Source: Variovorax boronicumulans (GTDB lineage Bacteria; Pseudomonadota; Gammaproteobacteria; Burkholderiales; Burkholderiaceae_C). From it: a DNA stretch of 64,000 nucleotides. Both the position numbers and the translations under genes were made by a program. Of this stretch, positions 37,440 to 48,436 are shown piece by piece; position 1 is the first letter of the stretch, and each line of letters opens with the position of its first letter. The notes beneath the pieces were generated by a model. That model was not told where the DNA came from and ran no database searches. It saw only the letters and a list, made by a program, of their open reading frames with translations. Location: positions 496,001-560,000 of the forward strand of contig NZ_JARXVG010000002.1 in NCBI RefSeq assembly GCF_029892485.1, written 5' to 3'.

Positions 37440-38195
37440 ATGTCCCAACTCAAGCTCAACGACAGGATCGCCCTGGTCACCGGCGGCACCAGCGGCATCG
37501 GCCTGGCCACCGCGCAACGCTTCGTGGCCGAAGGCGCCCACGTGTTCATCACGGGCCGCCGCCAGGCGGAACTCGATGCGGCCGTGAAGACCATCGGCCG
37601 CAACGTGACCGGGGTGCTCGGCGACGTGTCCAAGCTCGCAGACCTCGACAGGCTCTATGCGGCCATCGAGGAACAGAAGGGCCGGCTCGACGTGCTGTTC
37701 GCCAACGCCGGCGGCGGCAGCCTGGTGCCGCTGGGCCAGATCACCGAAGAGCACTTCGACAAGACCTTCGGCACCAACGTGCGCGGGCTGCTGTTCACCG
37801 TGCAGAAGGCGCTGCCGCTGATGCCCAGGGGCGCGTCGATCGTTCTCAACGCCTCGATCACCAGCATCAAGGGCACGCCGGCCTTCAGCGTCTACAGCGC
37901 GACCAAGGCGGCGGTGCGCAGCTTCGCGCGCAGCTGGGCGGTGGACCTGAAGGATGCCGGCATCCGCATCAACGCGGTAAGCCCCGGCGTCGTGCCGACC
38001 CCGGCGTACGAGTTGCTCGGCCTCACGCCGGAACAGGTCGAGGGCTTCATCGAGCAACAGGCACAGAACATTCCGCTGGGCCGGGTCGGCACGCCCGACG
38101 AAATCGCCAAGGCGGTGGTGTTTCTGGCCTCCGACGACAGCAGCTTCGTGAATGGGACGGAGCTGTTCGTCGACGGAGGCTCGGCGCAGATCTAG
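37440..38195 (+). CDS. SDR-family oxidoreductase
   Basis: 251 aa classical short-chain dehydrogenase. The cofactor loop is [20 protein letters not shown], then the NAG of [14 protein letters not shown]. The catalytic Ser is in [20 protein letters not shown] and the Y-x-x-x-K is YSATKAA near residue 160; the C-terminal [20 protein letters not shown] is also typical. A GGAAG site precedes the ATG. Substrate unknown; it stands alone between opgD and a convergent FKBP gene. Confidence 0.88.
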   Translation: MSQLKLNDRIALVTGGTSGIGLATAQRFVAEGAHVFITGRRQAELDAAVKTIGRNVTGVLGDVSKLADLDRLYAAIEEQKGRLDVLFANAGGGSLVPLGQITEEHFDKTFGTNVRGLLFTVQKALPLMPRGASIVLNASITSIKGTPAFSVYSATKAAVRSFARSWAVDLKDAGIRINAVSPGVVPTPAYELLGLTPEQVEGFIEQQAQNIPLGRVGTPDEIAKAVVFLASDDSSFVNGTELFVDGGSAQI

Positions 38196-38199
38196 CCGA

Positions 38200-38610
38200 T
38201 CAGCGCTTGGTGACCGACACCAGCTCCACTTCGAAATTCAGCGTCGCGTTCGGCGGAATCACGCCGCCCGCGCCGCGCGCGCCGTAGGCGATCGACGGCG
38301 GGCAGGTCAGCTTGGCCTTGCCGCCCGGCTTCATCTTCTGCACGCCTTCGGTCCAGCAGGGGATCACGCCGTTGAGCGGGAACTCGGTGGGTTCGCCGCG
38401 CTTGTAGGAGCTGTCGAACTCCTTGCCGGTGTCGGGGAAGGTGCCGCGGTAGTGGACCTTGACCGTGTCGGTGGCGGCGGGCGATGCGCCGGTGCCTTCC
38501 TTGAGCGACTGGTAGATCAGGCCGCTGGGCGTGGTCACCGGTACGGACTGCGCAAAGGCTGCGGGAATGGCGAAGACGGACACGAGAGCGGCACAGAAAA
38601 GAGACTTCAC
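38200..38610 (-). CDS. FKBP-type peptidyl-prolyl cis-trans isomerase, exported
   Basis: 136 aa from a GTG start (the protein begins with codons for VKSLFCAALVSVFAIPAAFA after the initiator), preceded by a GAGGTG ribosome-binding site. The signal peptide ends after AFA. The FKBP domain shows VKVHYRGTFPDTGKEFDSS, VIPCWTEGVQKMKPGGKAKL, and PPSIAYGARGAGGVIPPNAT, with the conserved active-site aromatics. It acts in periplasmic protein folding. The longer ATG-started frame from 38796 runs through the promoter of the divergent ethanolamine operon and lacks a signal-like N-terminus. Confidence 0.88.
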   Translation of the reverse strand: MKSLFCAALVSVFAIPAAFAQSVPVTTPSGLIYQSLKEGTGASPAATDTVKVHYRGTFPDTGKEFDSSYKRGEPTEFPLNGVIPCWTEGVQKMKPGGKAKLTCPPSIAYGARGAGGVIPPNATLNFEVELVSVTKR

Positions 38611-38746
38611 GAAACACCTCGGGGATTGAAAGACCTCGATTATGGCCAGCGCGTGCACACCGCCATGTAGCGCGATGTAGGTAGTGGAACGACCCTTGCT
38701 TTGCTGGATGTGCACTGTCAACATCCACGAAGAGAGGAAGCTCCCC

Positions 38747-40171
38747 ATGCACTCCACCGAAGCCTCGCCGGCTGCAGCAACGACCCAGGCCGGCACGGGT
38801 CACCTCAAGAAGGTCCTGGGCCCCATACAACTCTGGGGCATCGCGGTGGGCCTCGTCATCTCGGGTGAGTACTTTGGTTGGAGCTACGGCTGGAACACCG
38901 CCGGCACGCTCGGCTTCCTGGTCGCCACGGTGCTGGTGGCCACGATGTACACCACCTTCATCTTCAGCTTCACCGAGCTCTCCACCGCCATCCCGCACGC
39001 GGGCGGGCCCTTCGCCTATGCGCGCCGCGCCTTCGGGCCGACCGGCGGCTTCGTCGCGGGCTTCGCGACGCTGATCGAATTCGTCTTCGCGCCGCCGGCC
39101 ATCGCGCTGGCCATCGGCGCGTACCTCAACGTGCAGTTCCCGGGCATCAACCCGAAGTGGTTCGCACTGGGGGCCTATGTGATCTTCATTGCGCTCAACT
39201 GGATCGGCGTCGGCATCGCCGCGGCCTTCGAGTTGTTCGTGACGGTCCTGGCCATCGTCGAACTGCTGGTGTTCATGGGCGTGGTCACGCCCGGCTGGAC
39301 CATGGCCAACTTCGTCGCCAACGGCTGGGCTGGCGGCAACGTGCTCAACGGCGCAGCGATCTCGGGCATCTTCGCGTCGATTCCGTTCGCGATCTGGTTC
39401 TTCCTGGCCATCGAAGGCGCGGCCATGGCGGCGGAGGAAGCGCGCGATCCGCACCGCACCATTCCCATCGCCTACACCACCGGCATCGTCACGCTGGTGG
39501 TGCTGGCCTTCGGCGTGATGATCTTTGCGGGCGGCGTGGGCGACTGGCGCAAGCTCGCCAACATCAACGACCCGCTGCCGCAGGCGATGAAGGCAGTGGT
39601 GGGCGACAACAGCGGCTGGCTGCACATGCTGGTGTGGATCGGGCTCTTCGGGCTGATCGCGTCGTTCCACGGAATCATCATGGGCTACTCGCGCCAGATC
39701 TTCGCGCTGGCCCGCGCCGGCTACCTGCCGCGCTACTTCGCCGGCCTGAGCCCCCGCTTCGACACGCCGCACCGCGCACTGCTGGCCGGCGGCGTCATCG
39801 GCGTGATCGCGATCTTCAGCGACGAGTGGGTGCAGTTCGGCGGCCAGACGCTCACCGCCAACATCGTGACCATGGCGGTGCTCGGCGCGATCGTGATGTA
39901 CCTGATCTCGATGGCCGCACTCTTCAAGCTGCGCAGAAGCGAACCGAACCTGCTGCGCACCTACCGCGCGCCCTTCTACCCCGTGTTCCCCGCGATTGCG
40001 TTGGGCCTGGGCGTGGTGTGCCTCGGTGCGATGGTGTGGTTCAACTTCATGCTGACGGTACTGTTCCTGGTGCTGATGGCCGCGGCCTACGGCTACTTCC
40101 TTGCGACCTCGGCGCAGCGCAAGGCGGCCGCGCCCGACGAGATGCTGTCTTCCTCGGCCACCAACGCCTGA
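38747..40171 (+). CDS. eat: Ethanolamine permease
   Basis: 474 aa APC-superfamily transporter with twelve hydrophobic segments. Characteristic parts are GLVISGEYFGWSYGWNTAGT in helix 1-2, ELSTAIPHAGGPFAYARRAF, FFLAIEGAAMAAEEARDPHR and GYSRQIFALARAGYLPRYFA, as in Eat/YhdG-like permeases. A GAGAGGAAG site lies 7 bp before the ATG at 38747. It is 15 bp upstream of eutB, so the substrate is ethanolamine with good support from context. Confidence 0.92.
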   Translation: MHSTEASPAAATTQAGTGHLKKVLGPIQLWGIAVGLVISGEYFGWSYGWNTAGTLGFLVATVLVATMYTTFIFSFTELSTAIPHAGGPFAYARRAFGPTGGFVAGFATLIEFVFAPPAIALAIGAYLNVQFPGINPKWFALGAYVIFIALNWIGVGIAAAFELFVTVLAIVELLVFMGVVTPGWTMANFVANGWAGGNVLNGAAISGIFASIPFAIWFFLAIEGAAMAAEEARDPHRTIPIAYTTGIVTLVVLAFGVMIFAGGVGDWRKLANINDPLPQAMKAVVGDNSGWLHMLVWIGLFGLIASFHGIIMGYSRQIFALARAGYLPRYFAGLSPRFDTPHRALLAGGVIGVIAIFSDEWVQFGGQTLTANIVTMAVLGAIVMYLISMAALFKLRRSEPNLLRTYRAPFYPVFPAIALGLGVVCLGAMVWFNFMLTVLFLVLMAAAYGYFLATSAQRKAAAPDEMLSSSATNA

Positions 40172-40186
40172 GCCCACGCCTGAACG

Positions 40187-41581
40187 ATGCGCTACCGCAC
40201 CACCATCGCAGAACAGGTCTTCACCTTCGACGACCTGAAGCAGGTCATGGCCTTTGCCAGCCCCGCGCGCTCGGGCGACTACCTCGCCGGAGTCGGTGCC
40301 GCCACCGCGCAGCAGCGCATGGCCGCGCGCCATGTGCTGGCAGAGACGCCGCTCAAGCAGTTTTTGACCGAAGCGCTCATTCCCTACGAGAGCGACAACA
40401 TCACGCGGCTCATCATCGACAGCCACGATTCACAGGCTTTTGCAACGGTGTCGCACCTCACGGTCGGCGACTTCCGCAACTGGCTGCTGTCGGATGAAGC
40501 CACGACCGCCACGCTCACAGCGCTCGCACCCGGCCTCACGCCCGAGATGGTCGCGGCCGTGTCCAAGCTCATGCGCAACCAGGACCTGGTGTCGGTCGCG
40601 AAGAAGTGCAGTGTGGTCACGCGCTTTCGCAACACCGTCGGCCTGCCGGGCCATCTTTCGGTGCGCCTGCAGCCCAATCACCCCACCGACGATCTGCGCG
40701 GCGTGGCCGCCTCCACGCTCGACGGATTGCTCTACGGCGCGGGCGATGCGGTGATCGGCCTGAACCCGGCCTCCGACAGCATGCCGGTGCTGGGCCAGTT
40801 GCTGCACATGCTCGACGAGGTGATCCAGCGCTTCGAGATTCCCACGCAAAGCTGCGTGCTCACGCACGTGACCAACACGCTCAAGCTCGCGGAAGCGGGT
40901 GCACCGGTGGACCTGGTGTTCCAGTCGATCGCGGGCACCGAGAAGGCGAATCTCTCATTCGGTGTCACGCCTGAACTGCTCGACGAAGCCTATGCCGCCG
41001 CGCTCTCCCTGAAGCGCGGCACCGTCGGCGACAACGTCATGTACTTCGAGACCGGCCAGGGCAGCGCGCTCTCGGCCAATGCCAACTTCGGCGTCGACCA
41101 GCAGACCTGCGAGGTGCGCGCCTATGCACTGGCGCGGCGCTACAAGCCCTTCCTCATCAACACGGTGGTCGGCTTCATCGGGCCGGAGTACCTGTACGAC
41201 GGCAAGCAGATCATCCGCGCCGGCCTCGAAGATCACTTCAGCGGCAAGCTGCTGGGCCTGCCGATCGGCTGCGACATCTGCTACACGAACCATGCGGAAG
41301 CCGACCAGGACGACATGGACACCCTGCTCGTGCTGTTGGGCACCGCGGGCATCAACTTCATCATGGGCATTCCGGGTGCGGACGACGTGATGCTCAACTA
41401 CCAGAGCACCTCGTTCCACGACGCGCTGTTCCTGCGCCAGACGCTGGGCCTGAAGCGCGCGCCCGAGTTCGAGGCGTGGCTGCAGCGCATGCAGATCACC
41501 GATGCCGCGGGGCAGCTTGCGCCGCCCTCTTCCAACCGCCTGCTGGCCGACATGAGCGGTCTCAATGCACTCTCACGATGA
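40187..41581 (+). CDS. eutB: Ethanolamine ammonia-lyase large subunit
   Basis: 464 aa TIM-barrel subunit. Conserved segments are FASPARSGDYLAGVGAATAQ, YESDNITRLIIDSHD, KKCSVVTRFRNTVGLPGHLS, the adenosylcobalamin/substrate-facing RLQPNHPTDDLRGVAAST, CDICYTNHAEADQDDMD, and INFIMGIPGADDVMLNYQST. With EutC and coenzyme B12 it splits ethanolamine into acetaldehyde and ammonia. Its stop overlaps the eutC ATG by 4 bp. Confidence 0.96.
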   Translation: MRYRTTIAEQVFTFDDLKQVMAFASPARSGDYLAGVGAATAQQRMAARHVLAETPLKQFLTEALIPYESDNITRLIIDSHDSQAFATVSHLTVGDFRNWLLSDEATTATLTALAPGLTPEMVAAVSKLMRNQDLVSVAKKCSVVTRFRNTVGLPGHLSVRLQPNHPTDDLRGVAASTLDGLLYGAGDAVIGLNPASDSMPVLGQLLHMLDEVIQRFEIPTQSCVLTHVTNTLKLAEAGAPVDLVFQSIAGTEKANLSFGVTPELLDEAYAAALSLKRGTVGDNVMYFETGQGSALSANANFGVDQQTCEVRAYALARRYKPFLINTVVGFIGPEYLYDGKQIIRAGLEDHFSGKLLGLPIGCDICYTNHAEADQDDMDTLLVLLGTAGINFIMGIPGADDVMLNYQSTSFHDALFLRQTLGLKRAPEFEAWLQRMQITDAAGQLAPPSSNRLLADMSGLNALSR

Positions 41582-42363
41582 GCGACGCCGTCACACCCAA
41601 CCCCTGGGCGCAATGGCGCTCCGCCACACCCGCGCGCCTCGCGCTCGGCCGCGCCGGCGCCGGCATGCCCACGGACGAGACGCTGCGCTTCGGCTGGGCG
41701 CATGCGATGGCGCGCGATGCGATCCATGCGGCGCTCGATGTAGCTGCGCTCGAAGCCACGCTGACCTCGCAGCACTGGGAAGTCGCGCGCGCACGCAGCC
41801 GCGCGGCGGACCGCACCACCTACCTGCGCCGCCCGGACCTCGGCCGCCAGCTCGACGACGAAGACGACGGTCACCTGCGCGCCATCGGGCGTTACGGATG
41901 CGACGTCTGCGTCGTCATCGGCGATGGTCTTTCTTCGCTCGCGGTCGCGCGCCATGCAGCGCCGCTGCTCGCCGCACTGCGCTCGCAACTGCCGGCCGAC
42001 ACGCGCTTCTCGCCCGTGGTCATCGCCACGCAGGCGCGCGTGGCCCTGGCCGACGAAGTGGGCGAGCTGTTCGGCGCCATGCTGTCGGTCATGCTGATCG
42101 GCGAGCGGCCGGGCCTGAGTTCGCCCGACAGCCTGGGCATCTACCTGACCCATTCGCCCAAGCGCGGGCTGAACGATGCGGCGCGCAACTGCATCTCCAA
42201 CGTGCGCCCCGAAGGCCTGGCCTGTGAAGCGGCCGCGTTCAAGCTGGCTTGGCTGATGCGCGAATCCCTGAAGCGCGGGCTGACCGGCGTGGCACTGAAG
42301 GACGAGAGCGATCTTGCGGTGCTGCAGCAGCATGACGCGCGAAGACCGGGGCTGCCTGGATAA
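41578..42363 (+). CDS. eutC: Ethanolamine ammonia-lyase small subunit
   Basis: 261 aa. It starts MSDAVTPNPWAQWRSATPAR, then LALGRAGAGMPTDETLRFGW; cobalamin-contacting regions include CDVCVVIGDGLSSLAVARHA, LIGERPGLSSPDSLGIYLTH and RPEGLACEAAAFKLAWLM. The N-terminal segment is shorter than in enteric EutC, which carries a microcompartment-targeting extension; this fits the absence of eut shell genes here. Coupled to eutB by ATGA overlap. Confidence 0.95.
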   Translation: MSDAVTPNPWAQWRSATPARLALGRAGAGMPTDETLRFGWAHAMARDAIHAALDVAALEATLTSQHWEVARARSRAADRTTYLRRPDLGRQLDDEDDGHLRAIGRYGCDVCVVIGDGLSSLAVARHAAPLLAALRSQLPADTRFSPVVIATQARVALADEVGELFGAMLSVMLIGERPGLSSPDSLGIYLTHSPKRGLNDAARNCISNVRPEGLACEAAAFKLAWLMRESLKRGLTGVALKDESDLAVLQQHDARRPGLPG

Positions 42364-42391
42364 GACACCCTTCCCGGATCGGCAAATACGC

Positions 42392-42430
42392 AATAAAATG
42401 GCTATTAAGCCGTTTAATACTCATTTTATT
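42392..42430. promoter_or_regulatory. Nested 39-bp palindrome at the hipBA promoter
   Basis: Outer arms AATAAAATG (42392-42400) and CATTTTATT (42422-42430) and inner arms TATTAA (42403-42408) and TTAATA (42414-42419) are all perfect and share one centre at 42411. The stretch is strongly AT-rich against the GC-rich surroundings and ends 1 bp before the hipB ATG. It is the natural autoregulatory operator for the HipB/HipA complex and probably overlaps the promoter. Confidence 0.7.
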
Positions 42431-42431
42431 G

Positions 42432-42776
42432 ATGCCAAAAAACAGCCACAGCCTTTCGGCACTGCCCTCGCAAACCGCCCTGCCTCTTGAAAGGCTGGGC
42501 CTGCGCCTGCGCGCGCACCGGGTCCAGCGTGAATGGACGGTCGCCGAAATGTCCGAGCGGCTGCTGTGTTCCCCCAACACGCTGCGCGCACTCGAATCGG
42601 GCAAGCCCGGCACCAGCATCGGCCTGCTGGCCCATACGCTGTGGCTCTTCGGCGAGATCGATTCGCTCGACGGCGTGGCACCGGCACCCGCCGGGCTGGC
42701 CGGGAAGCGCCGCGTGCGCAGGTCGGCCGCGCAAGCCGCCGCGGGCGTGATCGCGGAGGGCGAACGTGACTTCTGA
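42432..42776 (+). CDS. hipB: XRE-type HTH regulator / antitoxin
   Basis: 114 aa. An HTH lies at about residues 18-75 (LGLRLRAHRVQREWTVAEMS then ERLLCSPNTLRALESGKPG), followed by a short basic C-terminal tail. The ATG at 42432 directly follows a TTG, and no ribosome-binding site is visible, so the message may be leaderless or weakly translated. The stop overlaps hipA by 11 bp. It should neutralise HipA and repress the operon through the palindrome just upstream. Confidence 0.82.
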   Translation: MPKNSHSLSALPSQTALPLERLGLRLRAHRVQREWTVAEMSERLLCSPNTLRALESGKPGTSIGLLAHTLWLFGEIDSLDGVAPAPAGLAGKRRVRRSAAQAAAGVIAEGERDF

Positions 42777-44019
42777 AGACGCCGATCTCGAGCGCCGCAT
42801 CTACGTCGGCCTCGCGCGCCACACCGGAGAACGGGTGCAACCGGCCGGCCTGATGAAGGTCGCGCGCCGCGGCGTGGTGGAGTCCGGCGAATTCGCCTAC
42901 GGCCGGCGCTATCTCGAAGACCCGGCGGCCGTGCCGCTCAACCCCGAACACCTGCCGTTGCGCGATGCCGCCTTCGTGCTGCCCGAGCGCCGCATCCGCG
43001 AGGGCGGCGCCATGCCGCTCACGCTGCGCGATGCGCTGCCCGACAGCTGGGGCCGCAAGGTGCTCGAAATACGCCAGGGCAGGCCCCTGTCCGATATCGA
43101 CGCGCTGCTGCTGACCAACGAGGATCGCATCGGCGCGATGGTGTTCGCCGAATCGCTGCCCATCGAGAGCGAAGAGCCGCCCTCGGTGCTCCTGTCGCTG
43201 GAGGAGCTCGCCGAAGCGTCGCGGCGCGTCGAAGCCGGCATGGAGATCGGCCCCGACATGCATCGGCTGCTGCGCGGCGGGAGCCTGGGCGGTGCGCGGC
43301 CCAAGGCGGCCTTCGTGCATGAAGGGCGGCGCTTCATCGCCAAGTTCGCATCGCGCGGCGACGACCACGACGTGGAAGTGATCGAGGCGGCCACGCTCTG
43401 GCTGGCCGATGCATGCGGCATCGAAGTGCCGTCCTTCCTGCTGCAGCCCCTGGCGTCGGGACACGCCCTGCTGGTCGAGCGCTTCGACCGCGTGGGCCCG
43501 GTGAGCGACGAACGGCGCTTTCATTACCTCTCGGCATCGGCGCTGCTCGATGTGCCCTACGAATCCAGCCGTGGCAGCTATGTCGAGCTGGCGCAGCTGC
43601 TGCGGCGCATCTCGCGGCAGCCGCAGCAGGACCTGGCCGAGCTGTTCCGCCGCATGGTGTTCAACCTGGCGGTGGGCAACAGCGACGATCACGTCAAGAA
43701 CCATGGCGCGCTGCGGGGCGAGGACGGAAGCTGGCGCCTGGCCCCGGCCTTCGACCTCGTCATGCAGCTGGGCGGGCACACGGGTTATCAGGAGCTCGCC
43801 ATCCTTCCGGGACGGCACGCCTCCAGCCTTGCGCTGGCGCGCGAGGCGGCGCCGCACTTCGGCCTGGCGGCCGCGGCGGCCGAAGAAGTCATCCTTGCGA
43901 CCGGCGAGAAAGTCGCCGTTCATGCGGCGGCCAGCGTGGCGTCCGCCGGCGGCAATCAGGCGCTCGTGCGGCGCGTGGCCGCCTTCATCGAGCAGCAGGC
44001 CGGGCGCATCGAGGCCTGA
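42766..44019 (+). CDS. hipA: HipA-type serine/threonine kinase toxin
   Basis: 417 aa with a GTG start and GGAGG site 6 bp upstream. HipA N-terminal domain (about 10-120), then GGSLGGARPKAAFV (glycine-rich ATP loop region), FIAKFASRGDDHD, and the catalytic NLAVGNSDDHVKNHG near residue 305 with Asp and Asn. The AFDL metal-binding motif follows near residue 330. Family members phosphorylate glutamyl-tRNA synthetase or related targets and induce dormancy; target here is unknown. Alternatively it may be a HipA-like regulator without toxicity. It is convergent with katG. Confidence 0.88.
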   Translation: MTSEDADLERRIYVGLARHTGERVQPAGLMKVARRGVVESGEFAYGRRYLEDPAAVPLNPEHLPLRDAAFVLPERRIREGGAMPLTLRDALPDSWGRKVLEIRQGRPLSDIDALLLTNEDRIGAMVFAESLPIESEEPPSVLLSLEELAEASRRVEAGMEIGPDMHRLLRGGSLGGARPKAAFVHEGRRFIAKFASRGDDHDVEVIEAATLWLADACGIEVPSFLLQPLASGHALLVERFDRVGPVSDERRFHYLSASALLDVPYESSRGSYVELAQLLRRISRQPQQDLAELFRRMVFNLAVGNSDDHVKNHGALRGEDGSWRLAPAFDLVMQLGGHTGYQELAILPGRHASSLALAREAAPHFGLAAAAAEEVILATGEKVAVHAAASVASAGGNQALVRRVAAFIEQQAGRIEA

Positions 44020-44113
44020 TGGAACGACCAATTTGCGGCACTCGCGAATTCATCGGGATCGTTGCGCGCCGCCCCTTGGCGTGCATGGAACCTTCAGGCC
44101 GCTCTAGTGTGCT

Positions 44114-46406
<2,293 letters not shown>

Positions 46407-46520
46407 TCCCTTTGTCCGCGCACGGCCTGGCACGGCTGATGCGTAGGTCGATGCGGAAGTGTCACGGGCGTTGCATACGCTCGGCGCTTCTCATCCACAA
46501 CGCACAACAACAGGGAACGC

Positions 46521-47783
46521 ATGCAACGCCGCCTCGTCCTTCTCACCCCGCTCGCCACCGCGCTCGTCGCCACCGGCTGCGCCAGCCTCTCGCCCGCCCA
46601 GGGCCTCACGCCAGCGCACTGGGACGCCTTCAACCGCGCACAGATCGAAGGCCTGATCGCCAGCCTAGGCAAGAGCAGCCCAGGCTACAACGCCGCCAAG
46701 CCGCCTTATGTGGTGTTCGACTGGGACAACACCAGCGTGTTTCTGGACATCGAGGAAGCCTCGCTGATCTACCAGCTCGAGAACCTCGTCTTCGGCGCCA
46801 CGCCCGCGCAGCTCGAAGTGGCGCTGCGCAAGAACATCCCGAAGAAGGACTTCCTGCCCGCGTACAACAACGCGGCGGGCAAGCCGGTCAACATCGACCT
46901 CCTGGTGCCCGACATCGTGGCCAGCTACACCTGGCTCTACCAGAACTACAAGGGCATGAAGGGCGCGCAGTCGCTGGCCGTGGTGGCGATGAGCCCGCAC
47001 TACGGCGCGTTCATCACCAAGGTGCGCTACCTCTACGAGGCCATCGGCGACACCTTCGACCACGACACCGCCTACCCCTGGGTCACGTACCTTTTCGCCG
47101 GCATGACCGAGGCACAGGTGCGCAAGCTCACGGCCGACACGGTGGCCTGGCAGTTGAAGGAGCCGGTCGCCAAGGTCAAGTGGACCTCGCCCGCCGCGCT
47201 GCCGGGCCAGGCGGGCGTGGTCTCGGTGAGCTGGAAGAACGGCCTGCGCCTGCAGCCCGAGATGCAGGAGCTGTACGCCGCCTTCCGCAACGCGGGCTTC
47301 GATGTGTGGGTGTGCTCGGCCTCGTTCGTCGACGTGATCAAGGAGATCTCTTCGAACCCCGCCTTCGGCTACAACAACCCGCCCGAGCGCGTGCTCGCGA
47401 TGGAGCTGGAGCGCGACGCCAACGGCGTGATCCAGCCCGAGTTCCGCCGCGGCTACGACCAGACCCAGGGCCCGGGCAAGACGAAGAACATCCAGCGCTT
47501 CCTGGTCAGCAAGTACGGCTACGGCCCGAGCTTCGTCGCCGGCGACAGCGAAGGCGACCAGAACATGATGGCCGACTTCGCCGACACGAAGAAGGTGCTG
47601 ATCGTGAACCGCCTGCGCGACCCGAAGACCGACATCGGCAAGTTTTCGGCGATGGCGGTGCAGAACTACGGCAAGCCCGACACGCGCTACCTGCTGCAGG
47701 GCCGCGACGACAACACCGGCCAGTGGGTGGCCTCGCAACTGCACACGCCGCTGGGCGCCACGCAGGGCAAGGCGCTCAAGTAG
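46521..47783 (+). CDS. HAD-superfamily phosphatase, predicted lipoprotein
   Basis: 420 aa. The signal peptide ends in a lipobox, LVATGCAS, with lipid Cys at residue 20. HAD motif I is VVFDWDNTSVFLD (D-x-D-x-T type) near residue 67, motif II around VWVCSASFVDVI, and motif III/IV GPSFVAGDSEGDQNMMADFA near 340. It resembles phosphoserine-phosphatase-like HADs. The substrate is unknown; location is likely the periplasmic face. It is divergent from katG and 62 bp before an AhpD-like gene. Confidence 0.82.
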   Translation: MQRRLVLLTPLATALVATGCASLSPAQGLTPAHWDAFNRAQIEGLIASLGKSSPGYNAAKPPYVVFDWDNTSVFLDIEEASLIYQLENLVFGATPAQLEVALRKNIPKKDFLPAYNNAAGKPVNIDLLVPDIVASYTWLYQNYKGMKGAQSLAVVAMSPHYGAFITKVRYLYEAIGDTFDHDTAYPWVTYLFAGMTEAQVRKLTADTVAWQLKEPVAKVKWTSPAALPGQAGVVSVSWKNGLRLQPEMQELYAAFRNAGFDVWVCSASFVDVIKEISSNPAFGYNNPPERVLAMELERDANGVIQPEFRRGYDQTQGPGKTKNIQRFLVSKYGYGPSFVAGDSEGDQNMMADFADTKKVLIVNRLRDPKTDIGKFSAMAVQNYGKPDTRYLLQGRDDNTGQWVASQLHTPLGATQGKALK

Positions 47784-47845
47784 GCGCAGGAAGCAGGCGG
47801 CGGGCGCCTGCCTATGATCCTGGCATCGAACACCAGGAGACAACC

Positions 47846-48424
47846 ATGGCCGCCCGCTACCCCCTCGCCGAACTCAAGGACCTGCCCGAAGACATCCGCA
47901 CCGCGATCCTCGCGGTCCAGGAGAAGGCCGGCTTCGTGCCCAACGTGTTCCTCGGCCTTGCGCGCCGCCCGGCCGAGTGGCGCGCCTTCTTCGCGTACCA
48001 CGACGCGCTGATGCTCAAGGAGGAAGGCTCGCTCACCAAGGGCGACCGCGAGATGATCGTCACCACCACCAGCGCGGCCAACCAGTGCCTCTACTGCGTG
48101 GTGGCGCACGGCGCGCTCTTGCGCATCTACGAGAAAAAACCGCTGGTGGCCGACCAGGTGGCGGTGAACTACCGCAAGGCCGACATCGCGCCGCGCCAGC
48201 GCGCGATGCTCGACTTTGCAATGAAGGTCTGCGACCGCTCGCACGAGATCGACGACAGCGACTTCCCGCCGCTGCACGCCCACGGCTTCGACGACGAGGA
48301 CATCTGGGACATCGCGGCCATCACCGCCTTCTTCGGGCTCAGCAACCGCCTCGCGAGCTTCAGCGGCATGCAGCCGAACAACGAGTTCTTCCTGATGGGG
48401 CGTCTGCCGCGCGAGAAGAAGTAA
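47846..48424 (+). CDS. Peroxidase-related protein, AhpD/carboxymuconolactone decarboxylase family
   Basis: 192 aa. The redox motif is ANQCLYCVVAHGALL (C-x-x-C with nearby His, around residues 82-89), in a CMD/AhpD fold. The C-terminal half has HAHGFDDEDIWDIAAITAFF and GLSNRLASFSGMQPNNEFF, the uncharacterised peroxidase-related subfamily. An AGGAGA site lies 5 bp before the ATG at 47846. Its role may be alkyl hydroperoxide reduction, fitting its closeness to katG, but this is not proven. Confidence 0.87.
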   Translation: MAARYPLAELKDLPEDIRTAILAVQEKAGFVPNVFLGLARRPAEWRAFFAYHDALMLKEEGSLTKGDREMIVTTTSAANQCLYCVVAHGALLRIYEKKPLVADQVAVNYRKADIAPRQRAMLDFAMKVCDRSHEIDDSDFPPLHAHGFDDEDIWDIAAITAFFGLSNRLASFSGMQPNNEFFLMGRLPREKK

Positions 48425-48436
48425 GGCGCCCGGCGC

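Noticed and set aside
38192..40426. 744-codon open frame on the minus strand over the ethanolamine permease
   Set aside because: Antisense to the eat gene, full of His, Arg and Asp repeats typical of GC-rich shadow frames, and no recognisable domain.
42432..44019. hipBA as part of a genomic island or defence cluster
   Set aside because: Flanks are ordinary metabolic genes (eutC, katG), with no integrase, attachment repeats or tRNA; only the promoter is AT-rich.
47788..47815. Hairpin GCAGGCG/CGCCTGC after the HAD phosphatase gene as a terminator
   Set aside because: No U-tract follows the stem, and the next gene starts close by in the same direction.
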